A stretch of DNA of 64,000 bases from Oscillospiraceae bacterium (GCA_022846095.1 AP025583.1:1798001-1862000); one strand, 5' to 3'; positions 51,854-60,024 are shown, counted from the stretch's first letter. A program made the numbers and translations. The notes: generated by a model not told the origin, from the sequence alone.

Positions 51854-52257
51854 GAAAAATCGCGGTAACCTATGAAAACGGGCAGATCTTCCAGCATTTC
51901 GGACACACGCAGGCCTTCAAAATCTACGACGTGGAGGACGGCCGGGTGGCGCGCTCCGCCGTGGTGGGCAGCGAGGGCAGCGGGCACGGGGCCCTGGCCG
52001 GGGTGCTCAAGGACCTGGGGGTGGACGCCCTCATCTGCGGCGGCATCGGCGGCGGGGCGCGCAATGCCCTGGCCCAGGCCGGAATTACCCTCTACGGCGG
52101 CGTCTCCGGAGACGCGGACGCGGCGGTCACGGCCCTGCTGGAGGGCGGCCTGGACTTTAGCGGCGAGGCCACCTGCGACCACCACGGCCACGAGCACCAC
52201 GGCGACTGCCACGGGCATGACCACGGCCATACCTGCGGCGGCCACTGCGGGGAATAG
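51850..52257 (+). CDS. NifX/NifB-type dinitrogenase cofactor-like protein with His-rich tail
   Basis: A 135-residue protein of the NifB-NifX-VnfX cofactor-binding family: MRKIAVTYENGQIFQHFGHT then ALICGGIGGGARNALAQAGI. Residues 108-135 are packed with His, Cys and Asp (HGHEHHGDCHGHDHGHTCGG), an unusual metal-binding tail. No nitrogenase genes are nearby, so it is more likely a metal or cluster carrier. The ATG overlaps the DUF134 stop (ATGA). Confidence 0.88.
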   Translation: MRKIAVTYENGQIFQHFGHTQAFKIYDVEDGRVARSAVVGSEGSGHGALAGVLKDLGVDALICGGIGGGARNALAQAGITLYGGVSGDADAAVTALLEGGLDFSGEATCDHHGHEHHGDCHGHDHGHTCGGHCGE

Positions 52258-52280
52258 ACACGCGCCGAACAAGGCGCAGG

Positions 52281-52316
52281 AAAAGGGCGGACCCGCAAAG
52301 CGGGTCCGCCCCTTTC
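52281..52316. terminator. Bidirectional rho-independent terminator
   Basis: AAAGGGCGGACCCG / CGGGTCCGCCCCTTTC lies between convergent genes, with one extra C in the right arm. Confidence 0.85.
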
Positions 52317-52326
52317 GTCTATTCGA

Positions 52327-52980
52327 TCAGCCCAGCAGCGCCCGCCTCAGGGCCTGGGGGGTGTCCACGATGACCGCGGCGCCGTGACGCTGCAAAAAGG
52401 CGCTGTCCCGGAAGCCCCAGCTCACCGAGACGCAGGGCAGGCCGCTGTTTTGGGCGGTGAGGATGTCCACGTCGGAATCCCCGATGTACACCGCCCGGCC
52501 CGCGTCCACGCCCAGCTCCCCCAGGGCGCGCAGCACCGTGTCCGGGGCGGGCTTGCGGGCCACGCCCTGGCTCTCCCCGATGGCCACCGGGATGCGGGCG
52601 CCGAAATAGGACTGGCACAGGCCCTTCACCGCGCCGTCGAACTTGTTGGAGACCACCGCCAGCGCGTACCCGGCGGCGGAGAGCTCGTCCAAAAGGGGGA
52701 GTATGCCGGGGTAGGGGGCGGTCTTGTTCTCCATATTGGTCAGGTAGTGGGCCCGGAACTGGGCCAGGCAGGCCGCCTCGGCCTCGGGGGGCGTGCCCTG
52801 GGGCACGGCCAGGTGGATAAGCCGGGCCACGCCGTTGCCCACGAACATGCGCACCTCGTCCAGGGTGCGCTGGGGGAAGCCGCTCAGGCGCAGGGCGTAG
52901 TTGGTGCTGTCCGCCAGATCCCCCAGGGTGTCCAGCAGCGTGCCGTCCAGGTCAAAGACGGCGGCGTCGTAATATCTCAC
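52327..52980 (-). CDS. HAD family hydrolase (phosphoglycolate phosphatase-like)
   Basis: A 217-residue phosphatase. HAD motif I is VFDLDGTLLDT with the nucleophile Asp, motif II SNKF, motif III a lysine in ARKPAPDTV, and motif IV GDSDVDILTA. A helical cap lies at about 18-80. This is the Gph/PgmB-like group; the exact substrate is open. A GTG start at 52980 with weak AGAGTGA upstream. It is a single gene. Confidence 0.88.
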   Translation of the reverse strand: MRYYDAAVFDLDGTLLDTLGDLADSTNYALRLSGFPQRTLDEVRMFVGNGVARLIHLAVPQGTPPEAEAACLAQFRAHYLTNMENKTAPYPGILPLLDELSAAGYALAVVSNKFDGAVKGLCQSYFGARIPVAIGESQGVARKPAPDTVLRALGELGVDAGRAVYIGDSDVDILTAQNSGLPCVSVSWGFRDSAFLQRHGAAVIVDTPQALRRALLG

Positions 52981-53038
52981 GTGCGGTCACTCTTTTCCGA
53001 AAAGATGGAATAAGTTTAACAAAGCCCGGCCGGTTTTG

Positions 53039-54070
53039 TCAAAACAAAAATAAAAAGAGCCGGGCGGTGAAGAAGCCGATGAGCGTGCAGCCGGGGAAGG
53101 TGAAGAGCCAGGTCAGGGCGATGGAGCGGGCGATACCCCGGTCGATTTTGCCGCCCCCCGCCCGGCCCACGCCCAGGATGGCGGCGGTCTTGGTGTGGGT
53201 GGTGCTGACGGGCAGGCCCAGCAGGGTGCACAGCAGCAGCGCCCCCGCGCCGCCCAGATCGGCGGCGAAGCCCTCCCGGGGGGAGAGGGCCACCATGTCC
53301 CGGCCCACCGTGTCCACGATGCGGCGTCCCCCCATCAGGGTGCCTAGGGCCATCACGGCGGCGCAGAGCACCATGAGCCACAGGGGCACCACGAAGGTGT
53401 CCGCGTCCCAGCGGCCGTCGGCCAGGGCGGCGCCCAGGAGAAAGACCCCCATGAACTTCTGCCCGTCCTGGGCCCCGTGGAGGAAGGCCATGGCCCCCGC
53501 CCCGCCGATCTGGGCCCGCCTGTAGAAGGCATCCCGGCGCCGCCCGCGCCGCAGCAGGCGCTGCGCCCGCTCGCCCAGCCACAGGCCCAGCCCCACGGAC
53601 AGCGCCAGCCCCAGCAGCACACGGGCCCAGGGCCCGGGGCGGAGGTTGTAGACGCCGCCCCCCAGGGCCAGGGCGGCCCCCGCCACGCCGGAGACCAGGG
53701 CGTGGCTCTCGCTGGTGGGGATGCCGAAGCGCCAGGCCAGGGTGGACCAGACTACAATGGCGGCCAGGGCGGCGCACAGGGCGGCCAGGGCCGCGCCGGT
53801 ATCGGAGCCGAAGTCGGCGATGGTGTAGATGGTCTCGGCCACCGTGGCGTTGAGGGCGGTCATGCACACCACCCCCAGCAGGTTGCACACCGCCGCCAGC
53901 AGCACCGCCGGGCGGAAGCGGATCGCCCCGGTGGACACCGCCGTGGCGATGGCGTTGGGGGCGTCGGTCCAGCCGTTGACCAGGATGACGCACAGGGTGA
54001 GCAGGGACGCGGCGCACAGCGCGGGCTGGGCCAGCACGTGGGACAGAAAGACCGGCAGCGAAATGGACAT
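53039..54070 (-). CDS. PiT family inorganic phosphate transporter
   Basis: A 343-residue membrane protein. It has the duplicated PiT motif: GWTDAPNAIATAV near the N-terminus and GAQDGQKFMGVF in the second half, plus IPTSESHALVSG and LPVSTTHTKTAAILG. It imports phosphate with H+ or Na+. ATG 54070 was chosen; its G-rich ribosome site is buried in the hairpin at 54074-54110, and a GTG at 54082 lies inside that hairpin. Confidence 0.92.
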   Translation of the reverse strand: MSISLPVFLSHVLAQPALCAASLLTLCVILVNGWTDAPNAIATAVSTGAIRFRPAVLLAAVCNLLGVVCMTALNATVAETIYTIADFGSDTGAALAALCAALAAIVVWSTLAWRFGIPTSESHALVSGVAGAALALGGGVYNLRPGPWARVLLGLALSVGLGLWLGERAQRLLRRGRRRDAFYRRAQIGGAGAMAFLHGAQDGQKFMGVFLLGAALADGRWDADTFVVPLWLMVLCAAVMALGTLMGGRRIVDTVGRDMVALSPREGFAADLGGAGALLLCTLLGLPVSTTHTKTAAILGVGRAGGGKIDRGIARSIALTWLFTFPGCTLIGFFTARLFLFLF

Positions 54071-54073
54071 GGA

Positions 54074-54110
54074 TGAAAACACCCCCCGCCCTAAGTGTAC
54101 GGGCGGGGGG
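54074..54110 (-). terminator. Hairpin after the glycosyltransferase operon, overlapping the PiT ribosome site
   Basis: CCCCCCGCCC / GGGCGGGGGG forms a stem followed on the minus strand by TGTTTTC. It can end the upstream transcript, and the same G-run is the only ribosome site for the PiT gene, so the stem may also limit its translation. Confidence 0.55.
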
Positions 54111-54141
54111 CGGGGGATATGAGGCGAAAGTGGGGCGGGGG

Positions 54142-55224
54142 CTAATACAGGCCGATGGCGGAGAGAATGCGCTCCACCTCCTCGGCGCGGCGGCTCCAGG
54201 CGTTGGCCTCGCCGTATTCGCGGCGGCGGCGGCGGGCCCAGTCCCCGGCCTCGTCCAGCGCCCGGCGGCAGAGCTGGGAGAACTCGGCGGCGGTGTGGGC
54301 CCCGTATACCACGTCGGGGAAGTGCTCCACCTGGTCCGGGTAGAGCATGGAGACCACCGGCTTGCCGGTGGAGAAGTATTCAAAGATCCGCGGGGGCAGC
54401 ACGTCCTGCTCCGCCCCCTTGCGGCGCAGCAGGTTGAGGCACACGTCGAAGCGGCCCAGATAGTCGGGCAGCTCCACCGGGGGGCGCTGGCCCAAAAAGC
54501 GCACGTTGGGCAGCTCCTCCAGCATGGAAAGCCACGGGTTTTGCTCCACGCGGCCCACAAAGACGAAGGCGGCCCCGGGCAGGTCGGCGGCGGCCTGGAG
54601 CACGGGCCCCAGGTCCAGATCCCGCCAGATGCTGCCCGCGTAGCCCAGCACGGGGCCCCGGAATCCCCGGAGATCCGCCGGCACGTCCAAATCCGTGCGG
54701 CTGAACATGGGGTGATTGGCCCCGTTGGGCAGCAGGGCGATGTTGTCCCCCACCGGGGACAGGCGCCCGGCCAGGACGGGGGAGGCGGCGAAAATCACGT
54801 CGGCGTGCTGGGCCAGGTCGGTCTCCCACCGGGGGGGCAGGCCGGGCCAGGCCCGGTCACAGTCGTAAACAAGGCCCCGGTAGGGCAGGTAGTCGGTCAG
54901 GTGGACGTGCTCGGGCATGGTGCACCAGAGGACCGGCTCACGGAAGCGGTGGCGCTCCATCCGGGCCTCGATATACTTGGCCAGCTTGGCCTGATTGCGG
55001 CGGAAGAGGTAGTCGTGGCGCTCCTCCACGTTGAGCACGGGGGGCAGCGTGTACACCGTCAGTCCGGGGCGCATTTTACGCCCCGGCTGGCGTGCGTCGC
55101 GGCCCCGCTCCGCCGGAGGCTCGAAAAAGAGGACCTGGGCCCCCTTGAGCCGGGTCATGAGCTGCTGGGTGCGGGTGGGGACGGACTGCCACGGTTCGCT
55201 GGCGAGACAGATAAATTGCTTCAA
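54142..55224 (-). CDS. Glycosyltransferase (GT-B fold, group 1 type)
   Basis: A 360-residue cytoplasmic glycosyltransferase. The C-terminal half shows the GT-B nucleotide-sugar motif: LGYAGSIWRDLDL, FVFVGR, then DVLPPRIFEYFSTGKPVVSM with the E-x-F-E-like glutamate. The TTG start at 55224 has AAGGTGA 7 bp upstream, overlapping the stop of the GT-CsaB gene, so both are coupled. It is presumed to act in wall or capsule polymer synthesis. Confidence 0.85.
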   Translation of the reverse strand: MKQFICLASEPWQSVPTRTQQLMTRLKGAQVLFFEPPAERGRDARQPGRKMRPGLTVYTLPPVLNVEERHDYLFRRNQAKLAKYIEARMERHRFREPVLWCTMPEHVHLTDYLPYRGLVYDCDRAWPGLPPRWETDLAQHADVIFAASPVLAGRLSPVGDNIALLPNGANHPMFSRTDLDVPADLRGFRGPVLGYAGSIWRDLDLGPVLQAAADLPGAAFVFVGRVEQNPWLSMLEELPNVRFLGQRPPVELPDYLGRFDVCLNLLRRKGAEQDVLPPRIFEYFSTGKPVVSMLYPDQVEHFPDVVYGAHTAAEFSQLCRRALDEAGDWARRRRREYGEANAWSRRAEEVERILSAIGLY

Positions 55225-55236
55225 GTTTGCTTCACC

Positions 55237-57459
55237 TTAACTGTTTAATAGCTTGGCCGCGGTCTCGGAGTTGCGGCGCTCCACCTCCCGCAGCCGCTCC
55301 ACGCCGCCGGAGAGGAAGGCGGTGTCGCCGATACGATCGCAGGCGGCGTCGATGTGGGCGCACAGCCCCTCCAGGGTCACGTCGGCCAGGTCGGCGTAGA
55401 GGTCCTGCCCGATATAGGACAGGAAGGAGCTGATCTTCTGGTCGTAAACCACCCCCACCAGGGGCACGCCCTGCCCGGCGGCAAAGACCAGGGCGTGCAG
55501 GCGCATGGAGACCACCACCTGCATCCGGGCGAAGAGGCCGATGGTGTGGTCGGAGCTGCCGGTGCTGGGGAGGATATAGTGGGGGGCCGTCATGTGTTCG
55601 GCGGCCTTCTGGGCCGCCCCCACGTCCAGCCGCCGCTCGATGGGCAGGAACACGGGGATCAGGCCGTACTTCTCATAGGCGTAATCGGCGGCCTTGCCGA
55701 AGAGGGCGGCCTTCTCGTCAAACCCCGGCCAGGGCCGCAGGGTGAAGCCGATGTAGCGCCCGTTGGGGTCCAGGCCCTGGCTCTCCAGCACCCCGTCCAC
55801 CACCTGCCCCGGCGCGGCGGGCAGGATGACCGTGGGGTCGGCGGAGAGCACAATCTCCGGGTGGTCGATGCCCATGTCGGACAGCTCTTCCCGGGAGTGG
55901 GTATCCCGCAGGGTGATGGCGTCCACCCGCTTCTGGAGCACCTGGGAGGCCCGGCGGCGGTTGGCGGGGGAGTGGATGGGGCCGATGCCGCAGCCGTACA
56001 TGAGCACCCTGTTGCCCCTGAGCTTGGCCGCCGAGATGGTGAAGAGGTAGAACCACAGGGAGCGGTGGCTGGTCACGTCCTGCATGAGGGAGCCGCCGCC
56101 GTTGATGTACAGGCGGGTCCTGCCCATGCGGTGGAGGAAGGCGGGGAAGTTGAAGGTGTAGATGGAGTTGACCCGGTAGGTCAGGCGGGTGTCGTCCGGC
56201 TTGCGGGAGAGCACCCAGACGGGGAGGTCGGGGTCAATCTGCCGCAGCTCGGTGACGATGGCCTCCAGGATGGCGTCGTCCCCGGCGTTGCCCCGGCCGT
56301 AGGCCCCGCAGACCAGGGCCCCGTCCCGCCGCCCCACGGCGCGGGAGGAGCGGCGGAGGATCGTCTCGTAGATCTCGATCTGGCGGCGGACGGTGGACTC
56401 CAGGGAGTACTCCGTCCGGGCCTTCTGGTAGAGCCGGTCGCCCAGGTGGCGGCGCAGGGTGGCGTCCCGGGCCAGGGCGGCCAGGTGCCGCGCCAGCGTG
56501 TCCGCGTCCCCGGCCTCGAAGAGCAGGCCGTTCACCCCGTGGTCGATGAGGTAGGGCACGCCGCCCACCCGGCTGGCCACCGTGGGCAGGGCCATCCGGG
56601 CCCCCTCGGTGAGGGCGTAGGGGAAGGTCTCGGACAGGGAGGTGAGGGTGTTCACGTCCAGTGCGCGGTAGAAGCTGTCGGTGTCGGTGACCCACCCGGC
56701 GAAGCATACCTGGTCCTGTACGTCCAGCTCGGCGGCCAGGGCTTTGAGCAGATCCATCTGCTCCCCGTCCCCGGCGATCAGCAGCCGCAGGTTGGGGCAC
56801 TCGGCGTGAGCCTTGGCGAAGCCCCGCACCAGGGTGGCCACGTCCTTCACGGGGTTGAGGCGGGCGGCGATGCCCACCACCACCGAGTTCTCGTCGGCCC
56901 TAAGCCCCACGGAGGCCAGGTACTCCGCCCGGCCCATGGCCGCGGTGCGGGGGGAGAAGTCGATGCCGTTGTAGATGGCGAACAGGCGGTCGGGGTCGAA
57001 GCCCCGGGAGATAAGCAGATCCACCATGGCGTCGGACACGCCGATGCGGTAGTCCAGCCGCCGCAGGGCGAGGGTGTTGATGGAGCCGTAGGTCAGGCGG
57101 GAGAAGGGGCGGCCCAGGTAGTCCAGGCGGTAGTCCGAGTGGACGGTGGAAACCACCGGCAGGCCGGTGGAGCGGCGCAGCAGGGCGCCCATCAGGTTGC
57201 CCCTGGCCCCGTGGCAGTGGATGATCTGGTAGCCGCCCTCCAGAATCATCTTCTTCAGGGCGCGGTAGGTGCGAAAAATATTCTGGCCGGGCAGCACCAC
57301 CGTGGGGATGCCCAGCTCCCGGGCCTCGTCGGTGAAGGGGCCCTCCATAAAGCACACCATGGTCACGTCGATGGTCCGGCAGAGATTCCGGAGCAGGGAG
57401 TGGACGTGGGTCTTTGCCCCGCCGCTGTCGCCCCCGCTGATGAGATGGATGACCTTCAT
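55237..57459 (-). CDS. Fusion of a glycosyltransferase and a CsaB-type polysaccharide pyruvyltransferase
   Basis: A 740-residue protein with two enzymes in one chain. Residues 1-372 are a GT4-like glycosyltransferase (ISGGDSGGAKTHVHSL, then GIAARLNPVKDVATLV and ETFPYALTEGARMALPTVAS). Residues 380-740 are CsaB-like (LVCGAYGRGNAGDDAILEAI, INGGGSLMQDVTSHRS, MRLHALVFAAGQGVPLVGV). CsaB adds pyruvate to secondary wall polymers that anchor S-layer-homology proteins. CsaB is often a separate gene; the fusion would couple sugar addition to pyruvylation. ATG 57459 gives the clean MKVIHLISGG start. Confidence 0.9.
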   Translation of the reverse strand: MKVIHLISGGDSGGAKTHVHSLLRNLCRTIDVTMVCFMEGPFTDEARELGIPTVVLPGQNIFRTYRALKKMILEGGYQIIHCHGARGNLMGALLRRSTGLPVVSTVHSDYRLDYLGRPFSRLTYGSINTLALRRLDYRIGVSDAMVDLLISRGFDPDRLFAIYNGIDFSPRTAAMGRAEYLASVGLRADENSVVVGIAARLNPVKDVATLVRGFAKAHAECPNLRLLIAGDGEQMDLLKALAAELDVQDQVCFAGWVTDTDSFYRALDVNTLTSLSETFPYALTEGARMALPTVASRVGGVPYLIDHGVNGLLFEAGDADTLARHLAALARDATLRRHLGDRLYQKARTEYSLESTVRRQIEIYETILRRSSRAVGRRDGALVCGAYGRGNAGDDAILEAIVTELRQIDPDLPVWVLSRKPDDTRLTYRVNSIYTFNFPAFLHRMGRTRLYINGGGSLMQDVTSHRSLWFYLFTISAAKLRGNRVLMYGCGIGPIHSPANRRRASQVLQKRVDAITLRDTHSREELSDMGIDHPEIVLSADPTVILPAAPGQVVDGVLESQGLDPNGRYIGFTLRPWPGFDEKAALFGKAADYAYEKYGLIPVFLPIERRLDVGAAQKAAEHMTAPHYILPSTGSSDHTIGLFARMQVVVSMRLHALVFAAGQGVPLVGVVYDQKISSFLSYIGQDLYADLADVTLEGLCAHIDAACDRIGDTAFLSGGVERLREVERRNSETAAKLLNS

Positions 57460-57484
57460 ATCGCCAGACCCCCGTAAAAAAGAC

Positions 57485-57554
57485 TTGTGCCCGCGTGGCA
57501 TCTTATGGTACAATACACAACGTACATTGTACCAAGAATTATGTCAATTTACAA
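57485..57554. promoter_or_regulatory. Divergent promoters sharing one palindrome
   Basis: On the plus strand TTGTGC (57485-57490) and TACAAT (57509-57514) are 18 bp apart. On the minus strand TTGTAA (57549-57554) and TACAAT (57526-57531) are 17 bp apart. Both -10 boxes lie in the arms of TGGTACAAT-N11-ATTGTACCA (57506-57534), so one protein could control both the GT-CsaB operon and the DUF4330 gene. Confidence 0.65.
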
Positions 57555-57600
57555 CTGCAAAGACAAGGGGAAAATTCCCCGTTTCGGAGGGTTACGAAAG

Positions 57601-58128
57601 ATGTTTGACGAAAAGGGAAGACTGTTTGGCAAGATCAATATCATCGACCTGCTGGTGATCGTCCTGATTGTAATCGTGGCCGTGGTGCTGGCCGTCAAGT
57701 TCCTGGGGCCGGGCAACGGCCTCAGCGCGGGGCAGGGCGTCACGGTGACCTACACCGTGGAGGTGGACGGGGTGAAGCCCGAGGTCTACGAGAATATCCA
57801 GCAGTATATCCCCGGCGATAAGCTGATGGCCTCCGGCGAGATCCTGGACGGCCGCATCCTGGCGGTCACCGCCGAGCCCCACGCGCTCAACGCCAGCATC
57901 ACCACCCAGGACGGCGCCCTGATCGTCCCCCTGGACGCCGGGCTGCTGGATCTGACCTTCACCATCGAGAGCAAGGTCTCCAACACCATCACCAGCGAGG
58001 TGGGCACCCAGGAGGTCCGGGTGGGCAAGACCCACATCGTCAAGAGCGTCCACGTGGAGCTGCCCAACGGCATCATCACCAGCTGCGACTGGAACCCGGA
58101 CAAGTACGCCGTGCAGCCGGCGGCCTAA
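57601..58128 (+). CDS. DUF4330 family membrane-anchored protein
   Basis: A 175-residue protein. The opening DEKGRLFGKINIIDLLVIVL and the following helix (about 14-35) are the DUF4330 mark; residues 45-175 form an outer beta-rich domain. Its function is unknown, but the family often lies beside wall-polymer genes such as csaB, as here. GGAGGG lies 9 bp before the ATG at 57601; upstream frames would include the promoter. Confidence 0.85.
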   Translation: MFDEKGRLFGKINIIDLLVIVLIVIVAVVLAVKFLGPGNGLSAGQGVTVTYTVEVDGVKPEVYENIQQYIPGDKLMASGEILDGRILAVTAEPHALNASITTQDGALIVPLDAGLLDLTFTIESKVSNTITSEVGTQEVRVGKTHIVKSVHVELPNGIITSCDWNPDKYAVQPAA

Positions 58129-58137
58129 ACACACAGG

Positions 58138-58174
58138 AAAAGCAGGGCGGGGGAGAGGCCCCCGCCCTGCTTTT
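58138..58174 (+). terminator. Rho-independent terminator
   Basis: AAAAGCAGGGCGGGGG / CCCCCGCCCTGCTTTT gives a 16-bp stem after the DUF4330 gene. Confidence 0.93.
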
Positions 58175-58199
58175 GCATCTGTAATGAAGGAGGAATTGT

Positions 58200-58760
58200 A
58201 TGCTGGAGTGGCTCCAGGCGCTGGACGGGAACATCCTGCTCTTCATCCAGGAGGTCCTGCGCGTCTCGTTTTTAAACCCTGTGATTATGCTCTACACCCA
58301 CCTGGGGGACACGGGCCTGCTGTGGATTGTGCTCTCGCTGCTGATGCTCTGCTTTAAAAAGACCCGGAAGGCGGGCGTGGTGGGCCTGATCGCCCTGGTG
58401 CTGGGTGCCCTGTGCACCAACGTTGTGCTCAAGCATCTGTTCCAGCGGCCCCGGCCCTGGCTCAACGTGGAGGGCCTGCAATTCCTGGTGGTGGAGAACG
58501 ACCCCAACTCCTTCCCCTCGGGCCACACCTGCGCCGCCTTCGCGGCGGCGGCGGCCTGGTGGCGCACCCTGCCCAGGCGGTGGATGGGGATCGCCGGCCT
58601 GGCCGCGGCGGCCCTGATGGGCCTGTCCCGGCTCTACGTGGGGGTCCACTACCCCAGCGACGTGCTGGCGGGGTGCCTCGTCGGACTGCTGTGCGGCTGG
58701 CTGGCCTGGCTTGTCTGGAAGCGGTTGGAGATGCGCGCAGGCCGGGATAAACTTGCGTAG
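58200..58760 (+). CDS. PAP2 family phosphatase (undecaprenyl-diphosphatase-like)
   Basis: A 186-residue membrane phosphatase with five or six helices. The three motifs are KHLFQRPRP (K-x6-RP), FPSGHTCAAF (PSGH) and SRLYVGVHYPSDVLAG (SR-x5-H-x3-D). Likely substrates are undecaprenyl diphosphate or other lipid phosphates, which fits the wall-polymer genes upstream. GGAGG lies 6 bp before the ATG. It is flanked by terminators, so it has its own transcript; no clear promoter was picked out in the 25 bp before it. Confidence 0.9.
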   Translation: MLEWLQALDGNILLFIQEVLRVSFLNPVIMLYTHLGDTGLLWIVLSLLMLCFKKTRKAGVVGLIALVLGALCTNVVLKHLFQRPRPWLNVEGLQFLVVENDPNSFPSGHTCAAFAAAAAWWRTLPRRWMGIAGLAAAALMGLSRLYVGVHYPSDVLAGCLVGLLCGWLAWLVWKRLEMRAGRDKLA

Positions 58761-58768
58761 GATAGGAA

Positions 58769-58806
58769 CAAAGGTGCGCGCATCCATAGGGATGCGCGCA
58801 CCTTTG
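58769..58806 (+). terminator. Rho-independent terminator after the PAP2 gene
   Basis: CAAAGGTGCGCGCATCC / GGATGCGCGCACCTTTG is a perfect 17-bp stem. Confidence 0.9.
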
Positions 58807-58869
58807 TCATACGGGCCCGCCGCTAATGCGCCGTAATGGAGGCGCCCAGTCCCCGCTGGAGGCGATGAT

Positions 58870-58901
58870 AAAAAGGGCCCGAGGTAAGCTACCTCGGGCC
58901 C
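58870..58901 (-). terminator. Terminator of the rplJ-rplL operon
   Basis: On the minus strand GGGCCCGAGGTA / TACCTCGGGCCC is followed by TTTTTA. It lies right after rplL, so rpoB does not follow in this transcript. Confidence 0.9.
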
Positions 58902-58928
58902 TAAACGGGTCTGTAAGCTGGGGCTGAA

Positions 58929-59303
58929 TTACTTCAGCTCGACCTTGGCGCCCACGTCCTCAAGCTTCTTCTTGAGCTCCTCGGCGTCGTCCTTGCTGAC
59001 GCCCTCCTTGATGGCCTTGGGGGCGGCCTCAACCAGAGCCTTGGCCTCAGCCAGGCCCAGGCCGGTGATCTCGCGGACAACCTTGATGACCTTGATCTTC
59101 TCGGCGCCGAACTCAGCGAGGACCACGTCGAACTCGGTCTTTTCCTCGGCGGCGGGGGCGGCGGCGCCACCGGCGGCGGGAGCGGCCATAGCGGCGGCGG
59201 AGACGCCGAACTCCTCCTCCAGGGCGTGCACGAGCTCGGAGAGCTCCAGAACGGTCAGGCCCTTAACCTCTTCGATGAGGGCAGTAATCTTCTCAGAAGC
59301 CAT
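58929..59303 (-). CDS. rplL: 50S ribosomal protein L7/L12
   Basis: A 124-residue stalk protein. It has an N-terminal dimer helix region ([20 protein letters not shown]), an Ala/Gly-rich hinge (about 38-52), and the C-terminal factor-binding domain with [25 protein letters not shown]. It binds L10 as dimers and recruits translation factors. It is cotranscribed with rplJ; a terminator follows, and rpoB is absent downstream. Confidence 0.98.
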   Translation of the reverse strand: MASEKITALIEEVKGLTVLELSELVHALEEEFGVSAAAMAAPAAGGAAAPAAEEKTEFDVVLAEFGAEKIKVIKVVREITGLGLAEAKALVEAAPKAIKEGVSKDDAEELKKKLEDVGAKVELK

Positions 59304-59350
59304 GATATGTTACCTCCTAAATATGTGTTGTGAAAAAATAATGCGGGGAT

Positions 59351-59887
59351 TTACTCGGCGGCGGCGGGGGCCTCGGCCTCCACGAAGCCGCCTTCCTTCT
59401 CGGCAATCGCCTTCAGGACGATGGCCAGGCTGGTGATGGGGGCCAGCATGGTGCCCAGGACCTGGCCCAGCAGGGCCTCCTTGGAGGGCAGCTCCGCCAG
59501 GGAGCTGATCTCGTCCATGGAGAGGACCTTGCCGTCCATGAACCCGGCCTTGATGGTGAACTTGGCGCCGTTGAACTTCTTGGAGAAGTTGTTGATGACG
59601 CGCATGGGAGCGATGGGATCCTCGTTGGAGAGGGCCAGGGAAGTGGTGCCGTTGAGGACACCGTCCATCTCCGCCAGGCCGACGTTGTTGATAGCGAAAC
59701 GGACCAGGGTATTCTTCACAACGGCGTAGTCCAGGCCGTTCTTGCGGCACTCGGCGCGCAGAGCGGTGTCCTCGGCCACGGTGATGCCCTTGTAGTCCAC
59801 CAGCACGCCGCTGGCGGCGCCCTTGAGCTTCTCGGTCAGCTCAGCGACGATGGCCTGCTTCTCGCTCAGAACCTTTGCGTTTGGCAT
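59351..59887 (-). CDS. rplJ: 50S ribosomal protein L10
   Basis: A 178-residue protein that anchors the L7/L12 stalk. Its N-terminal domain has VLSEKQAIVAELTEKLKGA and DYKGITVAEDTALRAECRK; the C-terminal tail is Ala/Glu-rich. ATG 59887 follows GGAGGTGA. Upstream lies the L10 leader, to which L10-L12 bind to repress their own synthesis. Confidence 0.98.
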   Translation of the reverse strand: MPNAKVLSEKQAIVAELTEKLKGAASGVLVDYKGITVAEDTALRAECRKNGLDYAVVKNTLVRFAINNVGLAEMDGVLNGTTSLALSNEDPIAPMRVINNFSKKFNGAKFTIKAGFMDGKVLSMDEISSLAELPSKEALLGQVLGTMLAPITSLAIVLKAIAEKEGGFVEAEAPAAAE

Positions 59888-59899
59888 TGTGGGATTCAC

Positions 59900-60012
59900 C
59901 TCCAGAAAATAGAATGCTGCTCCGCATCCAAAGACGCGAAACAGCACATGAAAGCACATATACTGCATTCTCGGCAGGACTTACGCGGTGATTGCCGCAC
60001 CTGCTGTCTTTG
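59900..60012 (-). ncRNA. L10 leader (autoregulatory mRNA structure)
   Basis: On the minus strand the leader contains AAAGACAGCAGGTG, a GCGGCAATCACCGC stem and TCCTGCCGAGAATGC, the conserved kink-turn and core of the Firmicute L10 leader. A further stem (GAATGCTGCTCC type) sits before the ribosome site. L10(L12)4 binding should reduce rplJL expression. Confidence 0.85.
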
Positions 60013-60024
60013 AACACGAACGAT

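Noticed and set aside
51850-52257. Evidence of nitrogen fixation
   Set aside because: NifX-like proteins occur widely without nitrogenase, and no nifHDK or nifB gene is in the window.
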